Part shown: positions 1 to 5,042 of the stretch, in pieces
How the letters are laid out: the number at the start of each line of letters is the position of its first letter
Numbering within the stretch: position 1 is the first letter of the stretch
Assembly: GCA_002783525.1 (NCBI GenBank)
Contig: PFGS01000210.1
Coordinates: 486 to 5,527, forward strand
Source of the DNA: Ignavibacteriales bacterium CG12_big_fil_rev_8_21_14_0_65_30_8
GTDB lineage: Bacteria; Bacteroidota; Ignavibacteria; Ignavibacteriales; Ignavibacteriaceae
Direction: 5' to 3'
DNA length: 5,042 bases
The notes under the pieces: model-generated
Databases searched by the model: none
Seen by the model: the letters and a program-made list of their open reading frames with translations, nothing else
Told to the model about the DNA's origin: nothing
Position numbers and translations under genes: made by a program

Positions 1-1319
1 AAAAGATCGTTTTACCTGATATAGAGAATTTACATAAGTTAGAAGTTTATAAAAAGAACGGTGGTTATTCTTCCATTAAAAAAGCTTTATCTCAATCAGC
101 TGATGATATTATTGAACAGGTAAAAAAATCAGGTTTAAGAGGAAGAGGTGGAGCCGCATTTTTAGCAGGACTGAAATGGAGCTTTATGCCAAAGACAACA
201 GATAAACCAAAATATCTATGTGTCAATGGCGATGAAAGTGAGCCCGGTTCATTTAAGGACAGACAAGTATTAGAATTTAATCCACATCAATTAATAGAGG
301 GAACATTAATTACCTGCTATGCAATCGGTGCTAAAGTAGCTTATGTGTATATAAGAGGGGAATACCATAAGTGGATAAAACTATTTCAGACTGCTTTGGA
401 TGAAGCATATGCTTCCGGTTTTATCGGCGAGAAGATGAAAGATACCTTTAAAACAGATTTCTCTTGTGAAGTTTATATTCATAAAGGAGCTGGTGCTTAC
501 ATTTGCGGAGAAGAATCTTCATTGATGAATTCTATTGAAGGTCACAGAGGTTATCCAAGAGTAAAACCTCCTTTTCCTGCACAAAACGGATTGTGGGGAT
601 GTCCAACAACAATAAATAATGTTGAAACTATTGCAAATGTTCCAAAAATAATTGAGAAGGGTTGGGAGTGGTATTCTAAAATCGGTGAACCAAAACATCC
701 GGGTACAATACTTTTTGGCGTCAGCGGTCACATAAATAAACCGGGTGTTTACGAACTGCCGACCGGAACATTGTTAACAGATATTATTTACAAATACGCA
801 GGTGGTGTACCTGGTGATAAAAAAATATTGTGTGTAATTCCAGGCGGTTCATCAATGCCTCCTTTAAGAGGTGATAAACTTGAAGGAATAAAAATGGACA
901 CTGAATCTTTAAAAGAAGCTGGTTCAGCCATTGGTACAGGTGGAGTTATAGTAATGGATGAGGATACTGATCTTGTAAAAGTTTTAGCTCGTATTTCAAA
1001 ATTTTATTACCACGAAAGCTGCGGACAGTGTACACCCTGCCGTGAAGGTACAAGCTGGCTCGTTAGAATTTTAAATAGAATATTGGATGGCAATGGTTCC
1101 TCACACGATTTAGATATGCTGATAGATGTGGCAACAAATATTGAAGGAAACACAATTTGTGCTCTAGGTGAGGCAGCAGCCTGGCCGGTTAGATTTATGA
1201 TTACACGCTTTAGAGATTATTTTGAACAGAGAGTATCAAAAGAAATTACCTTACCTGTTAAAAATAAGGTACACTCAATGCGTAATACAGCTTTTCCATT
1301 GGCAGATATAAAAGATTAG
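1..1319 (+). CDS. nuoF: NADH-quinone oxidoreductase subunit F (complex I, NADH-binding), 5'-partial
   Basis: This subunit oxidises NADH at the tip of the peripheral arm of complex I and passes electrons through FMN to a [4Fe-4S] cluster (N3). The reading frame is open from base 3, and 438 codons plus stop are visible. Compared from memory with the family (about 430-445 residues), only roughly 10-20 N-terminal residues are missing, so the ATG at 186 is internal. In order one sees the glycine-rich GLRGRGGAAF (132-161), GDESEPGSFKDR (from 228), GAGAYICGEES (from 486), NNVETIANVP, an SLBB-like segment (GHINKPGVYELPTGTLL), and the cluster ligands CGQCTPC (cysteines at 1020, 1029, 1038) with the fourth cysteine at 1158 in NTICALGEAA. 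The protein ends soon after, without the extra ferredoxin domain of HydB-type hydrogenase subunits, which favours complex I. A terminator follows, so nuoG is not directly downstream; nuoE may lie upstream, outside the window. Confidence 0.95.
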   Translation, partial: KIVLPDIENLHKLEVYKKNGGYSSIKKALSQSADDIIEQVKKSGLRGRGGAAFLAGLKWSFMPKTTDKPKYLCVNGDESEPGSFKDRQVLEFNPHQLIEGTLITCYAIGAKVAYVYIRGEYHKWIKLFQTALDEAYASGFIGEKMKDTFKTDFSCEVYIHKGAGAYICGEESSLMNSIEGHRGYPRVKPPFPAQNGLWGCPTTINNVETIANVPKIIEKGWEWYSKIGEPKHPGTILFGVSGHINKPGVYELPTGTLLTDIIYKYAGGVPGDKKILCVIPGGSSMPPLRGDKLEGIKMDTESLKEAGSAIGTGGVIVMDEDTDLVKVLARISKFYYHESCGQCTPCREGTSWLVRILNRILDGNGSSHDLDMLIDVATNIEGNTICALGEAAAWPVRFMITRFRDYFEQRVSKEITLPVKNKVHSMRNTAFPLADIKD

Positions 1320-1343
1320 AATTATTCAAATATTTTAGAACTT

Positions 1344-1376
1344 AAAAACCCAATCCAAAAGAAGAATTGGGTTTTT
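1344..1376 (+). terminator. Intrinsic terminator after nuoF, probably bidirectional
   Basis: Arms at 1344-1354 (AAAAACCCAAT) and 1366-1376 (ATTGGGTTTTT) pair perfectly over 11 bp around an 11-base loop. On the plus strand the T-run continues to 1377, giving a usual Rho-independent shape 24 bases after the nuoF stop. Because the left arm begins with A5, the minus-strand transcript also ends its stem in T5, so the hairpin can stop the convergent ferritin transcript too. Seen directly; termination itself is inferred. Confidence 0.88.
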
Positions 1377-1398
1377 TATTTTAAAGAAATTTAAAATT

Positions 1399-1433
1399 TA
1401 TTGTTAACTGTACATTGTTAATTGTTTACTGTT
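1399..1433 (-). repeat. Five-unit heptanucleotide tandem repeat (AACARTN on minus strand) overlapping the ferritin 3' end
   Basis: Read on the minus strand from 1433 to 1399, five consecutive 7-base units appear: AACAGTA, AACAATT, AACAATG, TACAGTT, AACAATA. Viewed as a 14-base period, the two units at 1400-1413 and 1414-1427 agree at 11 of 14 positions. The array includes the last codons and the stop codon of the ferritin gene and runs about 19 bases past the stop. It is short and degenerate, so it is either a decaying micro-repeat or the edge of a repeat family found elsewhere in this genome. Confidence 0.65.
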
Positions 1434-1915
1434 CTCTGTCCCATTTCACGGTCCAACATAAACAAACCTTGTTTATCATTTCCAATAAATTTTAATTGGT
1501 CTAATAATCTTTGAGCAGTTGCTTCTTCTTCAACTTGTTCACTAATAAACCATTGCATAAAATTATTTGTTGCGTGATCTTTTAAATTAACAGCCATTTC
1601 AACAATTGTATTTATAGATTTTGTTACGTCACATTCGTGTTTATAAGTATCTTTAAAAACAGCAAGTGGATTGGCCCATTCTGTTTGTGGAGTTTTTATT
1701 GCAGTTAATTTTACTTTTCCTCCAACTCGATGGATGTAATCATAAATTTTCATTGCATGTACTCTTTCTTCCTCAGACTGCGTTCTCATCCATTTTGCAA
1801 AACCTTCAAATGCATTATTTTCAAAATAAGCAGACATTGCTAAATAGAAATATGATGAATAAAGTTCGTCATTTAGCTGTTTATTTAACATTTTTTCAGT
1901 TTTAGGATTTATCAT
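1418..1915 (-). CDS. ftnA: Bacterial non-haem ferritin (iron storage, FtnA type)
   Basis: This protein should form the 24-subunit cytoplasmic shell that oxidises Fe(II) and stores it as a ferric mineral. From the ATG at 1915 it is 165 residues, the length of E. coli FtnA as I recall it, and all the ferroxidase-centre residues fall at the FtnA positions: E17, E50, H53, E94, E126, Q127, E129 and E130, in NDELYSS, SEEERVHA, KHECD and SEQVEEEA. That agreement, plus a Shine-Dalgarno sequence eight bases upstream, decides the start; an in-frame TTG at 1939 and ATG at 1921 would add 8 or 2 residues. There is no haem-binding bacterioferritin signature that I can see. The last residues TVNN and the stop codon lie in a heptamer repeat. 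The gene stands alone, convergent with nuoF and divergent from the helicase gene, with an inverted repeat in its promoter that suggests metal-dependent control. Confidence 0.95.
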   Translation of the reverse strand: MINPKTEKMLNKQLNDELYSSYFYLAMSAYFENNAFEGFAKWMRTQSEEERVHAMKIYDYIHRVGGKVKLTAIKTPQTEWANPLAVFKDTYKHECDVTKSINTIVEMAVNLKDHATNNFMQWFISEQVEEEATAQRLLDQLKFIGNDKQGLFMLDREMGQRTVNN

Positions 1916-1923
1916 ATTCATTT

Positions 1924-1928
1924 TCCTT
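1924..1928 (-). promoter_or_regulatory. Ribosome binding site that fixes the ferritin start
   Basis: On the minus strand AAGGA lies at 1928-1924, inside an A-rich leader. It is 8 bases from the ATG at 1915, a normal spacing, but only 2 bases from the ATG at 1921, and it lies downstream of the TTG at 1939. This supports the 165-residue product. Confidence 0.75.
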
Positions 1929-1959
1929 TTTTTTATCAAATAAATAATTTTTAACTAAA

Positions 1960-1996
1960 TAAAGATAATTCTTTTTACTATGATAAATCAAATTTA
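1960..1996 (-). promoter_or_regulatory. Candidate ferritin promoter (two overlapping options)
   Basis: Option one is TAAATTTG on the minus strand (1996-1989), an exact match to the Bacteroidota -7 element TAnnTTTG; I find no good TTTG at -33 for it (only TTTC 24 bases upstream). Option two uses TTTG (1992-1989) as the -33 element and TATCTTTA (1967-1960) as a one-mismatch -7, 21 bases apart. Both place the transcript start between roughly 1950 and 1985, giving a short leader. The promoter call is by motif only. Confidence 0.45.
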
Positions 1997-2010
1997 GGTA
2001 ATTATTACCT
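1996..2010. promoter_or_regulatory. Putative Fur/DtxR-family operator (perfect 7-1-7 inverted repeat)
   Basis: AGGTAAT (1996-2002), a central T, and ATTACCT (2004-2010) form a perfect 15-base dyad with the 7-1-7 geometry of Fur-family sites. From memory, each half agrees at 5 of 7 bases with the B. subtilis-type Fur half TGATAAT, and also at 5 of 7 with the Zur half TCGTAAT. The flanked left half TTAGGT and right half ACCT also recall the DtxR/IdeR box. It touches the ferritin -7 candidate and lies about 40 bases from the helicase -33 candidate, so it more likely controls ferritin. Which regulator binds cannot be read from the sequence. Confidence 0.5.
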
Positions 2011-2050
2011 GCACTTTGTTGAAATTCTCTTTTTATACGCACTTTTTACC

Positions 2051-2081
2051 TTTATAATGTAATATTAATGTATTATATTTG
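2051..2081 (+). promoter_or_regulatory. Candidate promoter of the helicase gene
   Basis: TATATTTG at 2074-2081 matches TAnnTTTG exactly, and TTTA at 2051-2054, 19 bases upstream, is a one-mismatch -33 element. Transcription would start near 2088, leaving a leader of only about 20 bases. A perfect TATAAT at 2053-2058 could serve a sigma-70-type promoter instead, but no good -35 lies 16-18 bases upstream of it. Confidence 0.5.
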
Positions 2082-2107
2082 TCCTTTCAAAAATTTAAGT
2101 GTTGCAA

Positions 2108-4285
2108 ATGAATCTAAAATCATTAAATCAAGTACAAACAGATGCCGTAGAATACAAAAGCAGCGCTTCAATGATAGTAGCAGGTGCTGGATCCGGCAAA
2201 ACCAGAGTCTTAACATACAAAATTGCCTACCTCATAGATCAGGGTGTAAAACCGGAATCAATTTTAGCTTTAACTTTTACAAATAAAGCTGCTAATGAAA
2301 TGAAAAGCAGAATAAAAGAGCTAATTGGAGCTAAAGCAAACTCTCTATGGATGGGTACATTTCATTCTATTCTTGCAAGAATTTTACGAACTGAAGCAGA
2401 AAATCTGAATTACAAAAAGAATTTTTCAATTTATGATTCAGAGGATTCAGTTTCATTGGTTTCAAATATTCTTACAAATTTAAATATTGAAATAAATGAT
2501 CTCTCTCCTAAATCCATAAAACATAAAATTAGTGTAATGAAAAATCTTATGATAATGCCTGAGGAGTTTAGAGCAAAGAATGCTAAATCACCAATAGATA
2601 AAAAAATTGCAGATGTTTACGACGAATATCAGAAAAGATTAAAGATAAATAACGCAATGGATTTTGAAGACTTGCTGTTAAAACCTATTGAGTTATTCAA
2701 AGGCAACAATAAAATTCTTAGAAAATACAAAAAACAATTTGACTATGTATTAGTGGATGAATTTCAAGATACCAATATTGCTCAATATACTTTATTAAAA
2801 TTACTTGTTAATAAAACCGGAAATATTTGTGTTGTTGGTGATGATGCTCAAAGTATTTACAGCTGGCGCGGTGCAACTATTACAAATATGTTAGACTTTG
2901 AAAAACATTATTCAAGGTGCAAAATATTTAAACTTGAACAAAATTACAGATCTACCAAAAGCATATTAATGGCTGCTGATTCTGTAATTAAGAACAACAA
3001 AAATCAAATACTAAAAACACTTTGGACAGAAAATAACGATGGTGAAAAATTAGTATTGTTAAAATGTTCCGATGAAAAAGATGAAGCATTCCAGATAGCA
3101 AAATGCATTCAAAAAGATATTTCAAAGAAAAAACTTTCGTATAAGGATTTTGCAATTCTCTATAGAACTAATGCACAATCAAGAGCTTTAGAGGATATTT
3201 TTAGAAGAGAAAAAATGCCTTATAAAATTGTAGGTGGAATTGAATTTTATAAAAGAAAAGAAATAAAAGATTTAATTGCTTACTTACGAGTTTTGTCAAA
3301 TCAAAATGACGAAGAAAGTTTACTTCGCATTATGAATTACCCGCAAAGAGGGATTGGTTCAACTACAATTAAAAGAATGATTGCCTTTGCCAGAAAACAT
3401 GATCTTACAATGTTTAGAACAATGGCAAGAATTTTTGAAGTAATAGATATTAAAGAGAGAATACAAAAAAACGTTAAAGGATTCAGACTTTTATTAGATA
3501 AATATATTGACTTAAAAGATAAACTCTCTTTGGGTGAATTAACCAGAGCTCTTGTGGATGAACTAGGTATATTACGTAGTCTTAAATCACAAAATACACC
3601 GGAATCTATTTCAAGGTGGGAAAATATTAATGAATTGCTTTCAGCTTTGAATGAATTTTCAGATAATAATAAAAAAGCGACATTAGAAGATTTCTTGGAA
3701 GAGGTTTCCCTTATTTCAGGAATAGATACTTATGAGGATGAAAAAAATTCAGTTACTTTTATGACGATTCATGCAGCAAAAGGACTTGAATTCCCAATTG
3801 TGTTTGTATCCGGTTGTGAGGAAGACATTTTCCCTCTATCCAATAGATTTAATTCTGATGCATCTGTAGAAGAAGAAAGAAGATTATTTTATGTAGCTGT
3901 AACAAGAGCAAAGCAAAAAGTCTATATCTCTCACTCACGTTCACGTTACAGATTTGGAGAAGTTGCATATCAAAGCAGATCTAGATTTATTGATGAAATT
4001 GATAAAGATATGATCAGCGAATTAAATGGCGGTATTGGAAGAAAATCTGTACGAAAAACAAAAAAACAAGTCTACTATGAATATTTTGAAAAAGTTGACT
4101 ATGAAGATTTTAATCAGGACAATTTAAGCTTATCACCCGGAAGTAGGGTTATGCACGAAAAATTTGGTCTTGGTAAAGTTACTGATGTTGTTGGAGCCGG
4201 AGATACTTTAAAAGCTACTGTTCAATTTGAAGGCAATAATGTAAAACAGTTGATGTTAAAATTTGCTAAACTAAAAGTATTGTAA
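2108..4285 (+). CDS. uvrD: UvrD/PcrA-family ATP-dependent DNA helicase (SF1A)
   Basis: This is a 3'-5' single-strand DNA translocase and helicase used in nucleotide-excision and mismatch repair and in clearing replication or transcription conflicts. From the ATG at 2108 it has 725 residues, close to UvrD and PcrA (about 720). All SF1A motifs are intact: Walker A GAGSGKT (26-32, K31), TFTNKAANEM (Ia), GTFHSILARIL (Ib), VDEFQDT with D217-E218 (II), VVGDDAQSIYSWRG (III, 242-255), LEQNYRST (IV, from 276), MTIHAAKGLEF (V, 552-562) and EEERRLFYVAVTRAK (VI, R600 as likely arginine finger). Residues about 675-725 (PGSRVMHEKFGLGKV onward) form the C-terminal Tudor-like domain that binds RNA polymerase in PcrA/UvrD. 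No clear Shine-Dalgarno is present. A GTG at 2099 is in frame but ATG gives the family-like N-terminus. The gene is monocistronic. Whether it should be called uvrD or pcrA cannot be settled here. Confidence 0.96.
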   Translation: MNLKSLNQVQTDAVEYKSSASMIVAGAGSGKTRVLTYKIAYLIDQGVKPESILALTFTNKAANEMKSRIKELIGAKANSLWMGTFHSILARILRTEAENLNYKKNFSIYDSEDSVSLVSNILTNLNIEINDLSPKSIKHKISVMKNLMIMPEEFRAKNAKSPIDKKIADVYDEYQKRLKINNAMDFEDLLLKPIELFKGNNKILRKYKKQFDYVLVDEFQDTNIAQYTLLKLLVNKTGNICVVGDDAQSIYSWRGATITNMLDFEKHYSRCKIFKLEQNYRSTKSILMAADSVIKNNKNQILKTLWTENNDGEKLVLLKCSDEKDEAFQIAKCIQKDISKKKLSYKDFAILYRTNAQSRALEDIFRREKMPYKIVGGIEFYKRKEIKDLIAYLRVLSNQNDEESLLRIMNYPQRGIGSTTIKRMIAFARKHDLTMFRTMARIFEVIDIKERIQKNVKGFRLLLDKYIDLKDKLSLGELTRALVDELGILRSLKSQNTPESISRWENINELLSALNEFSDNNKKATLEDFLEEVSLISGIDTYEDEKNSVTFMTIHAAKGLEFPIVFVSGCEEDIFPLSNRFNSDASVEEERRLFYVAVTRAKQKVYISHSRSRYRFGEVAYQSRSRFIDEIDKDMISELNGGIGRKSVRKTKKQVYYEYFEKVDYEDFNQDNLSLSPGSRVMHEKFGLGKVTDVVGAGDTLKATVQFEGNNVKQLMLKFAKLKVL

Positions 4286-4305
4286 GAAAAAATATTTTTT
4301 TAAAT

Positions 4306-4335
4306 ATTACACCCCCAATTAATTGGGGGTGTAAT
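4306..4335. terminator. Perfect 30-base palindrome, probable bidirectional terminator
   Basis: Fifteen bases on each side of the 4320/4321 midpoint pair without a mismatch, including a C5/G5 block (4312-4316 with 4325-4329) around AATTAATT. It lies 20 bases past the helicase stop and 14 bases past the small-protein stop, in the exact place for a shared terminator of convergent genes. Neither side has a strong T-run next to the stem; AAAT (4302-4305) can extend pairing with ATTT (4339-4342) across a bulge. Termination is inferred from placement and shape. Confidence 0.75.
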
Positions 4336-4349
4336 TACATTTCAAAATT

Positions 4350-4472
4350 CTATTTAGATTGTGATTCTTTTTTCTCTGATTTAATAACCTTAACAAAACA
4401 ATAGATAGTAAGGGTCGTCATACCTCCCCAAGCACAAGCTAAAAAAATAATTCCACCTGTTGTTAGTCCCAT
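4350..4472 (-). CDS. Small single-helix membrane protein, MetS-like accessory subunit of the adjacent symporter
   Basis: This frame encodes 40 residues from ATG (4472-4470) to TAG, with AAAGGA (4486-4481) eight bases upstream of the start, a strong ribosome binding site. The protein starts MGLTTGGIIFLACAWGG, has one hydrophobic helix at about residues 6-30, and ends in a charged tail (KSEKKESQSK). It begins 36 bases after the stop of the sodium symporter on the same strand, so the two are surely cotranscribed. Short proteins with a helix containing a W-G-G motif accompany NSS-family transporters, as MetS does for MetP in Corynebacterium (the 'methionine and alanine importer small subunit' family). 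I assign it to that group by size, helix, W-G-G and position; sequence similarity is from memory. It probably sits in the inner membrane and supports transporter assembly or activity. The substrate is unknown. Confidence 0.8.
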   Translation of the reverse strand: MGLTTGGIIFLACAWGGMTTLTIYCFVKVIKSEKKESQSK

Positions 4473-4508
4473 AATAAAAATCCTTTTACAATTTTAAAAT
4501 CATATAAA

Positions 4509-5042
4509 TTAATTATTTAAATTTTCTTCTTTAGCTCTTAACTGCCAAGCTTTTCTTATCAATAAAATTAAACATATAAAAATTACAACCATTAAAGTTC
4601 TTGATCCCCAATAATATGGTTTATTAACTTCTTCAACACCTTCTAATAATAAGGTCGGAATCGCACTTTCGATAAACCACCATATCATTAATACAAACAA
4701 TACAACAGGTGTAATAAATTTCATCAGATAATAAAAAACTCTTGGAATTTGGAAATCTCCACCTTCATTCATTTCTTTCCATGCTTTGTCTGCACCAAAA
4801 ACCCACATAAAGAGTATTGTTTCAACAAGTGCAAAAACTACAAGACCAAAAGTTCCGGCCCAGTAATCCATTTCATTTAAGAAACCATATTTTTGATAAA
4901 AGACGACAAACTGTACGGCAATTAAAACTACTATTGCAACAACACCTACAGCTTTTTTTCTGCTAAATCCAAATTCATCTTCTAGGAATGCAATAATTGG
5001 TTGTCCCATTGCTACTGATGAAGTAATACCTGCAAAGAATAA
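4509..5042 (-). CDS. LeuT-like sodium:amino-acid symporter (NSS/SNF family), C-terminal 177 residues, 5'-partial
   Basis: This inner-membrane carrier should couple sodium entry to uptake of an amino acid. The frame is open to the window edge, so the ATG at 5009 is internal; about 345 N-terminal residues are missing if the protein is LeuT-sized. The visible part runs from mid TM8 to TM12. From memory it aligns closely with Aquifex LeuT: FAGITSSVAMGQPIIAFLED matches the TM8 segment with the Na2-site residues A351, T354 and S355 kept, NEMDYWAGT carries the gate aspartate (D404), and GADKAWKEMN plus KFITP follow. Hydrophobic segments lie at about visible residues 30-48, 60-82, 103-124 and 146-163, with a charged C-terminal tail. 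The LeuT I359 position, part of the substrate pocket, is methionine here. It heads the unit with the 40-residue protein downstream. The substrate cannot be stated; hydrophobic amino acids are the family norm. Confidence 0.93.
   Translation of the reverse strand, partial: LFFAGITSSVAMGQPIIAFLEDEFGFSRKKAVGVVAIVVLIAVQFVVFYQKYGFLNEMDYWAGTFGLVVFALVETILFMWVFGADKAWKEMNEGGDFQIPRVFYYLMKFITPVVLFVLMIWWFIESAIPTLLLEGVEEVNKPYYWGSRTLMVVIFICLILLIRKAWQLRAKEENLNN

Noticed and set aside
519..731. Open frame of 70 codons on the minus strand inside nuoF
   Set aside because: It is antisense to strongly conserved nuoF sequence, and its product, rich in Cys, Trp and Tyr, resembles no family I know.
1..1319. NADH-binding subunit of a bifurcating or bidirectional hydrogenase (HydB/HoxF) instead of NuoF
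   Set aside because: The visible start closely precedes the FMN motif, leaving no room for the thioredoxin-like domain, and no extra ferredoxin domain follows the [4Fe-4S] cysteines.
1379..1396. TTTTAAA-GAAA-TTTAAAA inverted repeat as a second ferritin terminator
   Set aside because: The stem is all A/T pairs in A/T-rich DNA and weak; the GC-containing hairpin at 1344-1376 is a better terminator.
1666..1905. Open frame of 79 codons on the plus strand across the ferritin gene
   Set aside because: It is a mirror of the ferritin coding sequence with no ribosome site or recognisable protein.
1916..1939. Longer ferritin start at TTG (1939) or ATG (1921)
   Set aside because: The ribosome site AAGGA is downstream of the TTG and only 2 bases from the ATG at 1921, and the 165-residue form reproduces FtnA numbering of all ferroxidase residues.
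2099..2107. GTG start three codons upstream for the helicase
   Set aside because: The ATG at 2108 gives a normal UvrD-like N-terminus, and no ribosome site favours the GTG.
2068..2286. 72-codon plus-strand frame overlapping the start of the helicase gene
   Set aside because: It runs through the promoter and the Walker A region in another frame; the helicase frame carries all the conserved motifs.
4287..4300. AAAAAATATTTTTT self-complementary run after the helicase stop
   Set aside because: Simple A/T sequence that pairs poorly and is expected in DNA of this composition; it may add a little to the neighbouring palindrome.
1..5042. A new multi-gene system such as a defence island, mobile element or biosynthetic cluster
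   Set aside because: All long genes belong to known housekeeping families, no terminal repeats, integrase, CRISPR or RNA genes are visible, and only the symporter and its small partner look functionally linked.

Overview
The window is AT-rich (about one third G+C by eye) and densely coded. It holds four long genes and one very small gene, with two convergent junctions and one divergent promoter region. Upstream of both divergent genes there are sequences matching the TAnnTTTG -7 element typical of Bacteroidota and relatives, and protein features agree with that group. I would place the organism in the Bacteroidota/Chlorobiota/Ignavibacteriota lineage; this is an inference from sequence style, not a proven assignment.

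Layout. Positions 1-1319 (+) are nearly all of nuoF, the NADH/FMN/[4Fe-4S] subunit of respiratory complex I, missing only its first residues. A hairpin terminator at 1344-1376 follows. A non-haem ferritin gene (1418-1915, -) converges on it, and its last codons lie inside a five-unit heptanucleotide repeat. The 192 bases between the ferritin start and the next gene carry divergent promoters and a perfect 7-1-7 inverted repeat (1996-2010), placed where an iron-responsive repressor would sit for the ferritin gene. A UvrD/PcrA-type DNA helicase (2108-4285, +) follows. A 30-base perfect palindrome (4306-4335) separates it from a convergent two-gene unit on the minus strand: the C-terminal part of a LeuT-like sodium:amino-acid symporter (4509 to beyond 5042) and, just downstream of it, a 40-residue single-helix protein (4350-4472) that looks like a MetS-type accessory subunit.

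How the genes work together. The genes are unrelated housekeeping functions: respiration, iron storage, DNA repair and amino-acid uptake. The only obvious functional pair is the symporter with its small partner. I found no defence island, mobile element, CRISPR array, tRNA or rRNA, and no convincing new multi-gene system. The items most worth a second look are the small transporter partner, the ferritin operator and the repeat-derived ferritin tail.
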